This document shows, one piece after another, positions 26,005 through 34,290 of a stretch of DNA of 64,000 nucleotides. Within the stretch, counting starts at the first letter, position 1, and each line of letters opens with the position of its first letter. Both the position numbers and the translations under genes were made by a program. The stretch lies in assembly GCA_963770375.1 (NCBI GenBank), contig CAVYPM010000006.1:248001-312000 (forward strand), read 5' to 3'. The notes beneath the pieces are model-generated. The model saw only the letters and a program-made list of their open reading frames with translations, searched no databases and had not been told where the DNA came from. This stretch comes from DASVBE01 sp963770375 (lineage in GTDB: Bacteria > Actinomycetota > Actinomycetes > Streptosporangiales > Streptosporangiaceae).

Positions 26005-27243
26005 TCAGCTCCTGCCCTGGATCATCTGGTGCAGCCGGTCGGCCATCGCCGTTGCGAATGCGGGGTCGTTGATGTGCGCGTCGATCCTCTGCATGGCCTG
26101 GCTGGCCGCGCGGAGCTCACCGTCGAGCGCGTCGCGGCAGGCGGCGTCGGCCGCCGCGTCGAAGAACGCCTGCCCGTCGGCGTCCAGCGCGCTGACCCCG
26201 CGGTCCGGCCAGAACACCGCCGTCGGCCCGGTGGCCGCTGCTGCCTTCCGGCCGACTCGGGCGCCAAGTTCGGCCATCTCTTCAACCGTTGTACGCATCA
26301 GCGTCACCGTCGGGTTGTGCACGTAGAGCAGGCGGTCAGCGAACCTCTCCGGCACCGTTTCGCGCGGGCCGAAGTTCACCATGTCCAGCGCGCCGGGCGC
26401 GATGACCTGCGGCAGCCCGGCGGCGCCCGCCGCGGTGAGCCGGTCAGGCCCGGCCGAGAGCACGCCGCCCACCAGGTCGTCGGCCAGCTCGGTGGTGGTC
26501 ACGTCGAGCACCCCGGCCAGCAGCCGTGCCTCGGCCAGCGCCTCGAGCGCGCGGCCGCCCGCGCCGGTGGCGTGGAAAACCAGTACTTCGTAGCCGAGGC
26601 CGGTCAGCCGCGACCGGGCCGTCTCGACCGCCGGGGTGGTCACGCCGAACATGCTCGCCGCCACCAGCGGCCGCTCATCGTCCCCGCTGGCCTGCTCGCC
26701 AGCCTGCTCCCCAGCCCGCGCCAGCGCCATGCCGGCCATCGCCGCCGCGGCGTTGCCGAGTACCAGGCGCGAGATCCGGTTCACGCCCGCCACGTCGACG
26801 ACCGAGTACATGACGCAGACGTCCTTCACGCCCACGTAGGGCGACACGTCGCCCGAGGCCATCGTGGAGACCAGCAGCTTCGGCAGCCCGACCGGCAGCG
26901 CGGCCATGACCTGCGCAGCGATCGACGAGCCGCCAGACCCGCCCGCGGCCAGCACGCCATCTACCCGTCCGGCTGCGGCCAGCTCGCTGACCAGGGCGGC
27001 TGCGCCGCGGCCCAGCGCTGTTACGGCTGCGCCCCGGTCCCCGGCCGAGCGCAGTGCCTCGATGGTCGTCCCGGCCGCGGCGGCCACCTGCTCAGCGGGG
27101 ATGTCCGGCGTGATCCCGGCCGGGGTCCCGGTGCCCGCGTCAACCACGATGACACCGGCGCCGCTGGCCCGCAGCCGCCCGGCGAGGAACGCGTAGTCCG
27201 GGCCCTTGGTGTCCAGCGTGCCGACGAGCGCGACCGTGGCCAT
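26005..27243 (-). CDS. UPF0261 / Tm-1-like ATP-binding domain protein
   Basis: A 412-residue protein of the UPF0261 (PF06792) family, the N-terminal half of tomato Tm-1. The N-terminus reads VALVGTLDTKGPDYAFLAGRL; later motifs are LAAGGSGGSSIAAQVM, PKLLVSTMASGDVSPYVG and VDVAGVNRISRLVLGNAA. A Gly/Ser-rich loop is consistent with nucleotide binding. It starts 2 bp after the marR stop. Co-occurrence with a PF09370 protein is widespread, suggesting a two-subunit enzyme. Confidence 0.92.
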   Translation of the reverse strand: MATVALVGTLDTKGPDYAFLAGRLRASGAGVIVVDAGTGTPAGITPDIPAEQVAAAAGTTIEALRSAGDRGAAVTALGRGAAALVSELAAAGRVDGVLAAGGSGGSSIAAQVMAALPVGLPKLLVSTMASGDVSPYVGVKDVCVMYSVVDVAGVNRISRLVLGNAAAAMAGMALARAGEQAGEQASGDDERPLVAASMFGVTTPAVETARSRLTGLGYEVLVFHATGAGGRALEALAEARLLAGVLDVTTTELADDLVGGVLSAGPDRLTAAGAAGLPQVIAPGALDMVNFGPRETVPERFADRLLYVHNPTVTLMRTTVEEMAELGARVGRKAAAATGPTAVFWPDRGVSALDADGQAFFDAAADAACRDALDGELRAASQAMQRIDAHINDPAFATAMADRLHQMIQGRS

Positions 27244-27245
27244 CG

Positions 27246-27755
27246 TCAGCCCGCGCGCTCGACCGCGGCGGGCTCCGTCACGGAAGGGAAGGCGATCCTG
27301 CGGAGCGCCTCCCTGACCTCGGCGGCCTGGTCGCCGGTCAGGGGGGCGAGGAAACGCCGTTCCGCCTCGTCGCTGGCTTTGCCTGCCTTCCTGAGGGTGC
27401 CGCGGCCGGCCGGGGTCAGGGCGACGACGTTCTTCCGCCGGTCGGCGGGGTCCTGACGGCGCTGCACGAGCTGCTTGCCCTCCAGTTCGTCGATCAGGGC
27501 GACCATCGTGGTCCGGTCCACCCCGAGCCGGCGGGCGGCTTCCTGCTGGGAGAGCGGGGCCTGGCTGTCGATCGCGAGCAGCACGGCGAGTTCCCGGCCG
27601 GTGATCCCGAACGGCGCCAGGGCGGCCGCGTTGAGCTCGGCCATCCGCAGCTGGGCGTGCTTGAGCAGGTAGCCCATGCGGCCGGCCAGGGCCGGAACCG
27701 GCGGCTGCGCCAGCTCGCCCGCGGAGGGCCCGCCGGCCGGGCCGTGAGTTGACAC
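27246..27755 (-). CDS. MarR family transcriptional regulator
   Basis: A 169-residue regulator. The winged HTH is PLSQQEAARRLGVDRTTMVALIDELEGKQLVQRRQDPADRRKNVVALT. GTG start at 27755. It is the first gene of a four-gene minus-strand operon (marR, UPF0261, PEP-hydrolase-like, cupin) with gaps of 2 bp or less or overlaps. Two palindromes at 27775-27802 lie between it and the divergent F420 oxidoreductase, so it probably controls both. Confidence 0.93.
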   Translation of the reverse strand: MSTHGPAGGPSAGELAQPPVPALAGRMGYLLKHAQLRMAELNAAALAPFGITGRELAVLLAIDSQAPLSQQEAARRLGVDRTTMVALIDELEGKQLVQRRQDPADRRKNVVALTPAGRGTLRKAGKASDEAERRFLAPLTGDQAAEVREALRRIAFPSVTEPAAVERAG

Positions 27756-27774
27756 GGCAGCACTCTACCGTTTG

Positions 27775-27802
27775 ACTGATCGTCAGTTAGTCTGATGATC
27801 AG
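27775..27802. promoter_or_regulatory. MarR operator pair
   Basis: ACTGA-TCG-TCAGT at 27775-27787 and CTGAT-G-ATCAG at 27792-27802 are perfect palindromes sharing the CTGA half-site, located in the 99-bp divergent promoter region between marR and the luciferase-like gene. Confidence 0.65.
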
Positions 27803-27854
27803 TGATCATGACGAATTACCTGCCGTGGAGAGGGCGTGAGATGAGGGCTGTGAG

Positions 27855-28796
27855 ATGACAGCACAGGGCCGGGAACTCAGCTTCGGCATCAAGACCAGCC
27901 AGATGGGCCTCACCTACCAGGAGATCCTCAGCACCTGGCGCCAGGCCGACCAGATCCCCGCGATCAGCCACGCGTGGCTGTGGGATCACATGGTGCCGCT
28001 GCGCGGTGACATCACCGGGGCCGCCCTGGAAGCCTGGACTCTTCTGGCCGCGCTGGCCGCCCAGACCTCCCGGCTGCGGCTCGGGGTGATCGTGACCAGC
28101 AACCGGCTGCGCAACCCGGCGCTGCTGGCCAAGATGGCTGCGACGACGGACATCATCGCGGGCGGCCGGCTCGATTTCGGCATCGGCGCCGGGGGCAGCA
28201 GGATCGCCGGCCCGAACCCCGCCGTGCGGGAGTTCGGGGCCTACGGGGTGCCGCTCGTCTCCCCCGGCGAGGCGGTCCGCGATCTTGCCCAGACCTGCAC
28301 CCTGATCCGGCGCCTGTGGACCGAGGACCAGCCGTTCGGCTTCCGCGGGCCGTCCATCGAGCTCACCGGCGCGGTGTGCGAGCCCAAGCCGCTCCAGAAG
28401 CCGCACCCGCCGATCATGATCGGCGGCGCCGGCGACCAGGTTCTGCGCATCGTCGCCGAGCACGCTGACATCTGGAACTACCCGGGGCCGCCCTCGGATG
28501 ACTTCCGGCGCCGGAACCAGGTGCTCAGCGAGCACTGCGCCGCGATCGGCCGCGACCCCGCCGGGATCACCCGCTCGATGCAGACCATCGTCCGCTGCGG
28601 TGAACCCGGCGAACCGGCCGCCACCCGGGCCCTCCTCCGGGAGATGATCGACGCCGGCGTGACCCACATCGTGCTGGCCGCCGTCCTCGCCGGCCGCCCC
28701 GTCCAGTGGCTCGCCGACGAGATCATCGAGCCGGTCAGAGCCGAAGCCAGCACGTCTGACGGCGAGCCATTGCCCGGCAGCCCGTACCGATGTTAG
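27855..28796 (+). CDS. LLM-class F420-dependent oxidoreductase
   Basis: A 313-residue luciferase-like TIM-barrel protein. It shows LWDHMVPL near the N-terminus, TSRLRLGVIVTSNRLRNPALLAKMAATTDIIAGGRLDFGIGAG and KPHPPIMIGGAGDQVLRIVAEHADIWN, features of the F420-dependent branch (TIGR03560-like). ATG at 27855. It diverges from the MarR operon across the palindromes. It probably performs a hydride transfer from F420H2 in the same pathway. Confidence 0.92.
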   Translation: MTAQGRELSFGIKTSQMGLTYQEILSTWRQADQIPAISHAWLWDHMVPLRGDITGAALEAWTLLAALAAQTSRLRLGVIVTSNRLRNPALLAKMAATTDIIAGGRLDFGIGAGGSRIAGPNPAVREFGAYGVPLVSPGEAVRDLAQTCTLIRRLWTEDQPFGFRGPSIELTGAVCEPKPLQKPHPPIMIGGAGDQVLRIVAEHADIWNYPGPPSDDFRRRNQVLSEHCAAIGRDPAGITRSMQTIVRCGEPGEPAATRALLREMIDAGVTHIVLAAVLAGRPVQWLADEIIEPVRAEASTSDGEPLPGSPYRC

Positions 28797-28903
28797 GTAT
28801 CTGGTCGTGGGAATTCACCGGTCCGATGCCTTGTGTTCACCCGATCGGCCAGCACGCCGGCCATTGTCTCCGGGGGCATGGCCAACACTGTGGAGGTTTC
28901 CCC

Positions 28904-30946
28904 ATGCGACCATCCATCCGCGGCACGCTTGCGCTGGCGGCGTCAGGAGCGCTCGCTCTGGCCGGCACGGCAACCGCAGTCGCATCATCAGCGGGCCCGC
29001 ACCCGGCGGGCCGGGCGACCGCGACGCCCATCAAGCACCTGGTAGTGATCTTCCAGGAGAACATCAGCTTCGACCATTACTTCGGCACGTACCCTCAGGC
29101 GGCCAATACCGATGGCCAGCCGTTCCACGCAAAGCCCGGCACGCCCTCGGTCAATGGCCTGTCCGGCACGCTGCTGACCGCGAACCCCAACGGCGTCAAC
29201 CCCCGCCGCTACAGCCCCGCCAACGTCAACGACGTGCTCACCTGCGACCAGGACCACAACTACAACGATGAGCAGCGGGCGTTCGACGGCGGCAAGATGG
29301 ACCGCTTCCCGCAGACCGTCGGCAACGGCACCAGCAAGTCGCCGGAAGGCGCCACCTGCGTGGCCGGCGACGTCATGAACTACTACGACGGCAACACGGT
29401 CACGGCGCTGTGGAACTACGCCCAGCGCTTCGCGATGAGCGACAACTCCTTCAGCACCACGTTCGGCCCGTCCAGTCCTGGCGCGATCAACCTCGCCGCC
29501 GGCGACACCGGCGGGGTGGACATGACCCACACGGTGAACAACCCGTCGGTCGCTACCGCCGCCTCGCCCAACGCCGACCTCACCCCGGACGGGACCGGCG
29601 GCTTCTCGCTGACCAGTGACGCACAGCCGTACTGGGATGACTGCTCCACCCGTGACGCGGTCGCGATGAGCGGCAAGAACATCGGCGACGAGCTCAACGC
29701 CGCCCATGTGTCCTGGGGCTGGTTCCAGGGCGGCTTCCGGCCCACGACGTCCTTCGCCGACGCCGCGTCCGCGACCGGGCATAACGGGCAGCCCACCTCA
29801 ACCTTTATCCCCGACGAGTTCAAGGGCAAGTTCTTCCAGAACGTCCCGCACGCCTCCGACCAGGGGATCTGCAACGCCAATACGGCAGTGGGGGCCGGGC
29901 TGACCAGCCCGCTGCCCACCGGCACCGGCCAGTTCGGATTCAAGGATGACTACATCCCGCACCACGAGCCGTTCGAGTACTACGCCTCGACCGCCAACCC
30001 GCACCACCTCACGGTCCCGGCTAACTCCAGCGGCCAGGACACGCTGCGCGGGCTGCGCAGCATCGGCACCGACACCCAGCACTTCGTCAAGGGGCAGCCG
30101 CAGTTCGACACCCCGAACCACCAGTACGACATGAGCGACTTCGACCAGCTCGTGTCGGCCATCCACCTCCACCTCCTGCCGGCGTCGGCGCTCCCGGGGG
30201 TCAGCTTCCTGAAGGCGCCCGGCTTCCAGGACGGCCACGCGGCCTACTCCGACCCCCTCGACGAGCAGAAGTTCCTCGTCAGGGAGATCAACGCCCTGGA
30301 GCAGACGGATGACTGGCCCAGCACCGCGGTTATCGTCGCCTACGACGACTCCGACGGCTGGTACGACCATGCGTTCTCCGGGGTGACCAACCCGTCCACG
30401 TCGGTCGCCGACGCGCTCACTGGCACCGGCATGTGCGGCTCAGGAACGCCGCTGGCGGGCCAGCAGGGCCGCTGCGGCTACGGCCCGCGGCAGCCGCTCC
30501 TGCTGCTCTCCCCGTGGTCCAAGCGCAACGCGGTGGACAGCACGCTGACCGACCAGTCGTCGATCACCCGGTTCATCGAGGACAACTGGCTGCACGGGCG
30601 GCGGATCAGCGGTTCGGCCGATGCCCTGGCCGGCTCACTGCGCGGCCTCTTCGAGTTTCGGCCGGCCGGACTTCCGGCCGCTGATCCTCGATCCCGTCAC
30701 CGGCCAGCCGGGGCACTAGCGGTTCCCGGGGCCCCGCCCCGGAGAGCCAGCACGCGGGTGCCCGCCCGGCGGATCCAGACCGCCGGGCGGGCGCCTTCTG
30801 GTCCGGCGGCGCTGCCCGTCACCCGCCGCGCGCGATCCACGCATCGAGGTGCGGGCGCTCTGCTTCGACTGTCGTGCTGCGGCCGTGGCCCGGGTGGATG
30901 CGCGTCGGGCCGGGGAAGCGCAGCAGCCCGCGCACCGATTCGATGA
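28904..30946 (+). CDS. Secreted phosphoesterase / phospholipase C family; shifted C-terminus
   Basis: Alkaline-phosphatase-superfamily phosphoesterase (PF04185). A Sec-type signal peptide (IRGTLALAASGALALAGTATAVASS) precedes the nucleophile region VVIFQENISFDHYFGTYP, and later VAYDDSDGWYDH supplies metal ligands. The ATG at 28904 follows TGGAGG. Near 30660 an extra CCGG shifts the frame. Without it the protein would end RPDFRPLILDPVTGQPGH at the TAG at 30717-30719, before a terminator. The frame as read runs on through the terminator to 30946, giving a spurious basic tail. The enzyme probably hydrolyses phospholipids or phosphate esters outside the cell. Confidence 0.88.
   Translation: MRPSIRGTLALAASGALALAGTATAVASSAGPHPAGRATATPIKHLVVIFQENISFDHYFGTYPQAANTDGQPFHAKPGTPSVNGLSGTLLTANPNGVNPRRYSPANVNDVLTCDQDHNYNDEQRAFDGGKMDRFPQTVGNGTSKSPEGATCVAGDVMNYYDGNTVTALWNYAQRFAMSDNSFSTTFGPSSPGAINLAAGDTGGVDMTHTVNNPSVATAASPNADLTPDGTGGFSLTSDAQPYWDDCSTRDAVAMSGKNIGDELNAAHVSWGWFQGGFRPTTSFADAASATGHNGQPTSTFIPDEFKGKFFQNVPHASDQGICNANTAVGAGLTSPLPTGTGQFGFKDDYIPHHEPFEYYASTANPHHLTVPANSSGQDTLRGLRSIGTDTQHFVKGQPQFDTPNHQYDMSDFDQLVSAIHLHLLPASALPGVSFLKAPGFQDGHAAYSDPLDEQKFLVREINALEQTDDWPSTAVIVAYDDSDGWYDHAFSGVTNPSTSVADALTGTGMCGSGTPLAGQQGRCGYGPRQPLLLLSPWSKRNAVDSTLTDQSSITRFIEDNWLHGRRISGSADALAGSLRGLFEFRPAGLPAADPRSRHRPAGALAVPGAPPRRASTRVPARRIQTAGRAPSGPAALPVTRRARSTHRGAGALLRLSCCGRGPGGCASGRGSAAARAPIR
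30758..30794. terminator. Strong GC hairpin between convergent genes
   Basis: A 15-nt arm at 30758-30772 (GTGCCCGCCCGGCGG) pairs with 30780-30794, 14 of 15 positions, loop 7 nt. It lies between the native phosphoesterase stop (30719) and the stop of the convergent MBL gene (30819), and probably works for both. Confidence 0.7.
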
Positions 30947-31520
30947 TGGCCGGGAAGTCCGACAGCGGCGGGCCGGTGAGCCCCGGCCCGCCGGGGAACA
31001 GGGTGTCCCCGGTGAGCAGATGCCCGTCCACGGACAGGGTCAGCCCGCCCGGGGTGTGCCCAGGGGTGTGCAGCATCCGCGCGGCCAGCGGGCCGATCCG
31101 GAGCACCTGGCCGCCGGCGGCCGGGTCGGTCACCCCGTCCCACAGCGGACCGCCAGGCGGGAAGGCCAGCGCCCCCGGTTCGCGCGCCAGCAGGTCGTCC
31201 GTGGCGGTTCCCGCGTTCCAGTGGCCGGCCTGGCGGGCCGCCGCAAGCTCGTGCGGCCATACCGGCGCGTCCGCCGGATGGGCGAGAACGGGGACGTCCA
31301 GCGTGCGGGCCACCTGGGGAACCGCGAGCACATGGTCGAAATGCGCATGGGTGAGCAGCACCGCGAGCACGTCCAGATCCGCGACCGCGGCCAGGATGCG
31401 CTCCGGCTCGTCGCCGGGATCCACGATCAGCGCGCGGCGGTCGCCGGCCGCGTGCAGCACCCAGCAGTTGGTCTCGAGCACGCCGACGACGACACGCCGC
31501 AGTACGGCCCGGGTGCTCAC
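30819..31520 (-). CDS. MBL-fold hydrolase, glyoxalase II-like
   Basis: A 233-residue metallo-beta-lactamase-fold enzyme. Metal motifs: THAHFDHVLAV, HTPGHTPGG, LTGDTLFPGG and a final HPGHG. These fit the hydroxyacylglutathione-hydrolase-like branch. GTG start at 31520 overlaps the stop of the DsbA-like gene (GTGA). It is the last gene of a three-gene minus-strand unit with a PPOX protein and a DsbA-family protein, all probably under the TetR protein at 32818. Thioester or mycothiol-conjugate hydrolysis is a reasonable guess. Confidence 0.9.
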   Translation of the reverse strand: MSTRAVLRRVVVGVLETNCWVLHAAGDRRALIVDPGDEPERILAAVADLDVLAVLLTHAHFDHVLAVPQVARTLDVPVLAHPADAPVWPHELAAARQAGHWNAGTATDDLLAREPGALAFPPGGPLWDGVTDPAAGGQVLRIGPLAARMLHTPGHTPGGLTLSVDGHLLTGDTLFPGGPGLTGPPLSDFPAIIESVRGLLRFPGPTRIHPGHGRSTTVEAERPHLDAWIARGG

Positions 31521-32231
31521 GCCGCGGCAGCGCGCTTGAGCAGGCCGTCGTAAACAGCCGGGTCGTGGGACTCCACCACGGGGAAACCGGACGCCCACGG
31601 GCCGTCCCAGTGGACGGCGATCCCCGGGTTGGTGAGGGCGCCGCCGTCCGGCAGCCGGAAGGTCGGGCTGCCCGCGACCGCGCTCGGTCTGCGACACCGC
31701 GAAGTCGGCCATGACGCTGGCGCGGCGCCGTCCGCTGTCCAGCTCGGCGGCCAGCGCGGCCACGTCGATGACCCCCTCCGGCAGCTCACCTGCGACCTCC
31801 AGGATGACCTGCCGATGGCTGATCGAGCGGGACTGGGTCCAGAACGCCCGGCGCAGCGCCAGGTCGAGCGTTTCGCCGGCCTCCAGGCTCTGCGCGCTCG
31901 CGGCGTGAACAGCTTCCGCGGCCAGCAGGACCGTGTGCGGGTAAAGGTCGTCGGCAGCGGACCAGACCCGGAACTGCGCGTCCGGCTCGATCTGCCCGAG
32001 CCCGACGGCTTCGGTGTCGGTGCCCCGGCGGGGGTGCGGGCCGTTGAACAGCTCCAGCGGGAAGGTCCGGTGCTCGAGCCGCACGATCCCGTGCAGGCCG
32101 AGCCGCTCCCGCGCCCGGCGCAGCCGCAGCAGCGCGACGTAGGCGAACGGGCACAGCAGGTCGGACCAGACCTGGATAGCGCCGGGCGGCACCGCCGGCG
32201 CAGCCGGCGCGTTGTCCGCAGCAGTGGTCAT
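31517..32231 (-). pseudogene. DsbA family/FrnE-like thioredoxin-fold protein, frameshifted
   Basis: The N-terminal part (32231 to about 31685) reads as a DsbA/FrnE-type protein: VWSDLLCPFAYVALLRL near the start and an inserted helical domain. The frame then breaks at FAVSQT. In the next frame AVAGSPTFRLPDGGALTNPG and the C-terminal helix ...YDGLLKRAAAA run to 31517. Removing the G at 31682 (an extra C on the coding strand) restores a protein of about 237 residues. The active-site motif is CPFA rather than CxxC, so only one thiol is present, as in GST-kappa-like members. The start overlaps the PPOX gene stop. Confidence 0.8.
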
Positions 32232-32707
32232 CCGTGCTCCTGATGTTCGGTTCCGGGGGGATTGGTGGTGAACCGGTCCGGGCGCAGCAGCACGGCCGTG
32301 CGCCGCTCCGCCGCCATTACCCGGTCGTACTCGGCCAGGTCGGGGTGGCTGCCCCCGGCCGCGCGGTAGATGTCGCGCAGCAGGCCGGGCAGCCGGCCCG
32401 CGCCGAGCCCGGGCAGCGGATCGCCAGGGCCGGCCAGCTCAGCGGTCCCGTGCACGGCGACCCACTCCCAGCCGGCCCGGAACACCAGGGTGGCGCGCGG
32501 ATCGCGGCGCAGGTTCGCGAGCTTGGCTGTGTTGCCCCGGGCCACGAACGCAACGCCCGGGCGCCCGTCCACCGGATGGGGCAGCACCCCGGCGTTGACG
32601 ACGCTGACCGACGGCTGCCCGTCCGGGCGCAGGGTCACCAGCACAGCCAGCCAGCGGTCCGCACTGCCGTACTCGCGGACCAGCCGCAGGCCCTCCTCGG
32701 GGAGCAT
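32228..32707 (-). CDS. Pyridoxamine phosphate oxidase-like (PPOX) flavin/F420 protein
   Basis: A 159-residue split-barrel protein: WLAVLVTLRPDGQPSVSVVNAGVLPHP, then GNTAKLANLRRDPRATLVFRAGWEWVAVHG. First gene of the minus-strand operon with the DsbA-like and MBL genes (overlaps of 4 bp each). Two operator-like palindromes lie just upstream at 32728-32775. It is probably a reductase using F420 or FMN. Confidence 0.9.
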   Translation of the reverse strand: MLPEEGLRLVREYGSADRWLAVLVTLRPDGQPSVSVVNAGVLPHPVDGRPGVAFVARGNTAKLANLRRDPRATLVFRAGWEWVAVHGTAELAGPGDPLPGLGAGRLPGLLRDIYRAAGGSHPDLAEYDRVMAAERRTAVLLRPDRFTTNPPGTEHQEHG

Positions 32708-32727
32708 GAACCCTCCTCCAGCACGAC

Positions 32728-32775
32728 CGGACCGCAGTCCGCTTAGTTGAGGAAAAGATACGGACTCAAGTCCGT
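32728..32775. promoter_or_regulatory. Twin TetR operators, CGGAC-N4-GTCCG
   Basis: CGGAC-CGCA-GTCCG at 32728-32741 and CGGAC-TCAA-GTCCG at 32761-32774 are two perfect dyads with centres 33 bp apart, i.e. about three helical turns on the same DNA face. The second extends to ACGGACT-CA-AGTCCGT (32760-32775). They occupy the gap between the PPOX operon and the divergent tetR gene. Confidence 0.8.
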
Positions 32776-32817
32776 TTATGTCAAACGTGGCCGCCGGGCT
32801 GGGCTACATTCCTGCTC

Positions 32818-33438
32818 ATGGACGAAGCCAGCGCGGCCCAGCGGGAGGAACTGCCGCTGCTGCCCGCCGGGCCGGTTCAGGAGCGGGCGGACGCGGCGCG
32901 CAACCGGGCCAAGGCGCTGGCCGCCGCGGAGCGGCTGTTCGCCGCCCGTGGGGTCGCCGCGGTGAGCATGGACGACATCGCCGCGTCCGCTGGCGTCGGC
33001 AAGGGGACGCTCTACCGGCGGTTCGGCGACAAGTCAGGGCTCGCGGCGGCGCTGCTCGACGAGCGCGAGTCAGGGTTGCAGGCGGCCATGCTGAGCGGGC
33101 CGCCCCCGCTCGGCCCCGGGGCGCCGCCCGCTGACCGGCTCGCCGCGTTCGCCGCCGCCTACCTGGAGTTCGTCGACGCCCACCTGGACCTGGTCGCGAT
33201 GTCGCAGACCGCCAGCCCGGGCGCGCGGCTGCGCACCGGCTCCCACCAGTTCTGGTGCCAGCACTGCCGGATCCTGCTCTCCGCGGCCGGGGCGGCCGAT
33301 CCCGGCCTGCGCGCCGACGCAATCCTCGCCGCGCTCACCGCCGAGCAGGTCCGGCACTGGCGGCACACCGAAGGCCGCTCACTGCCGGAGCTGGCCAGCG
33401 CGATCACAGAGATCACCCGCCGGCTCGCGGTGCCGTGA
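32818..33438 (+). CDS. TetR family transcriptional regulator
   Basis: A 206-residue repressor. HTH: ALAAAERLFAARGVAAVSMDDIAASAGVGKGTLYRRFGDKSGL. The C-terminal ligand domain has FWCQHCRILLSAAGA. ATG at 32818. Divergent from the PPOX/DsbA/MBL operon, with two matching palindromes between, so autoregulation and control of that operon are likely. Confidence 0.93.
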   Translation: MDEASAAQREELPLLPAGPVQERADAARNRAKALAAAERLFAARGVAAVSMDDIAASAGVGKGTLYRRFGDKSGLAAALLDERESGLQAAMLSGPPPLGPGAPPADRLAAFAAAYLEFVDAHLDLVAMSQTASPGARLRTGSHQFWCQHCRILLSAAGAADPGLRADAILAALTAEQVRHWRHTEGRSLPELASAITEITRRLAVP

Positions 33439-33471
33439 TGAGGACCGGACCGTCACCTGTCCCGGCTGCTG

Positions 33472-34290
33472 TCACGCATCGCGCCGGGCCACGAGAACGA
33501 ATGCAGCCGCGAGGACCACGGCGACGTAGCAGCAGAACACCCCGATTCCGGCCCAGGGGGCGAGCGCGTCATGACCACGGACGGTGGTGAAGATCTGGCT
33601 TCCTGAATTCGCCGGCATGTAGCGGATGAGGTCGTTGCGCCAGCGGGTCGGGAGCAGGTCGAGGACTGCCGTGGCGGCGAACAGCAGGCCGTAGAAGGCC
33701 GACAGGGCGCCGGCGCTGGACCGGACCAGCGCCCCGAAGCCGAAACCGAGCAGCCCGACGGCGGTGAGGTAGAGGCCGCCGCCGAAGGCTGCGCGCAGGG
33801 CCGGGCCAGAGCCGAGGGACAGCCCGGCCTGTGCGCCGTGCAGGATCGCCTGGCCGATGCCGAACGTGATGAAGCTGAGCAGTTCACCGCCTGCGAAGGC
33901 GGCCAGCGCGAAGACACTGGCCTTCACCGCGAGCAAGGCGCGCCGCTGCGGGACAGCCGACAGCGAGGCACGGATCATCCCGGTGGAGTACTCCGAGCTG
34001 ATCACCAGGACGCCGAGCGCGCCGACGGCGATCTGGGCCAGGTAGATGCCGGTGAGGCTGGTGAGGGCGGCATCGAAGCCGAGCCTGCTCTGGTGCCCGG
34101 TATGGAAGCCAGCGACCCAGCGCGCGCAGATAACGGCACCGGGGACGAGGGCGGCCAGCACCGTGAGAACGCTGATCCACCGGGTTGAACGCACCGACCG
34201 GAGCTTCGTCCATTCCGACCGGACGACGTTGGCCAGGCCGATCGTGGTCGCGGCTCCGGGGGCGGCAGTGGTTGCCGCGGGTGTGGTCAT
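33472..34290 (-). CDS. ABC-2 type transporter permease
   Basis: A 272-residue membrane protein with about six hydrophobic segments. The N-terminal amphipathic motif VVRSEWTKLRSVRSTRW is characteristic of actinobacterial ABC-2 permeases, as is SSEYSTGMIRASLSAVPQRRALLAVKA. The ATG at 34290 overlaps the ATPase stop. It forms an exporter with 34287-35204 and lies downstream of a two-component system on the same strand. Confidence 0.92.
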   Translation of the reverse strand: MTTPAATTAAPGAATTIGLANVVRSEWTKLRSVRSTRWISVLTVLAALVPGAVICARWVAGFHTGHQSRLGFDAALTSLTGIYLAQIAVGALGVLVISSEYSTGMIRASLSAVPQRRALLAVKASVFALAAFAGGELLSFITFGIGQAILHGAQAGLSLGSGPALRAAFGGGLYLTAVGLLGFGFGALVRSSAGALSAFYGLLFAATAVLDLLPTRWRNDLIRYMPANSGSQIFTTVRGHDALAPWAGIGVFCCYVAVVLAAAFVLVARRDA

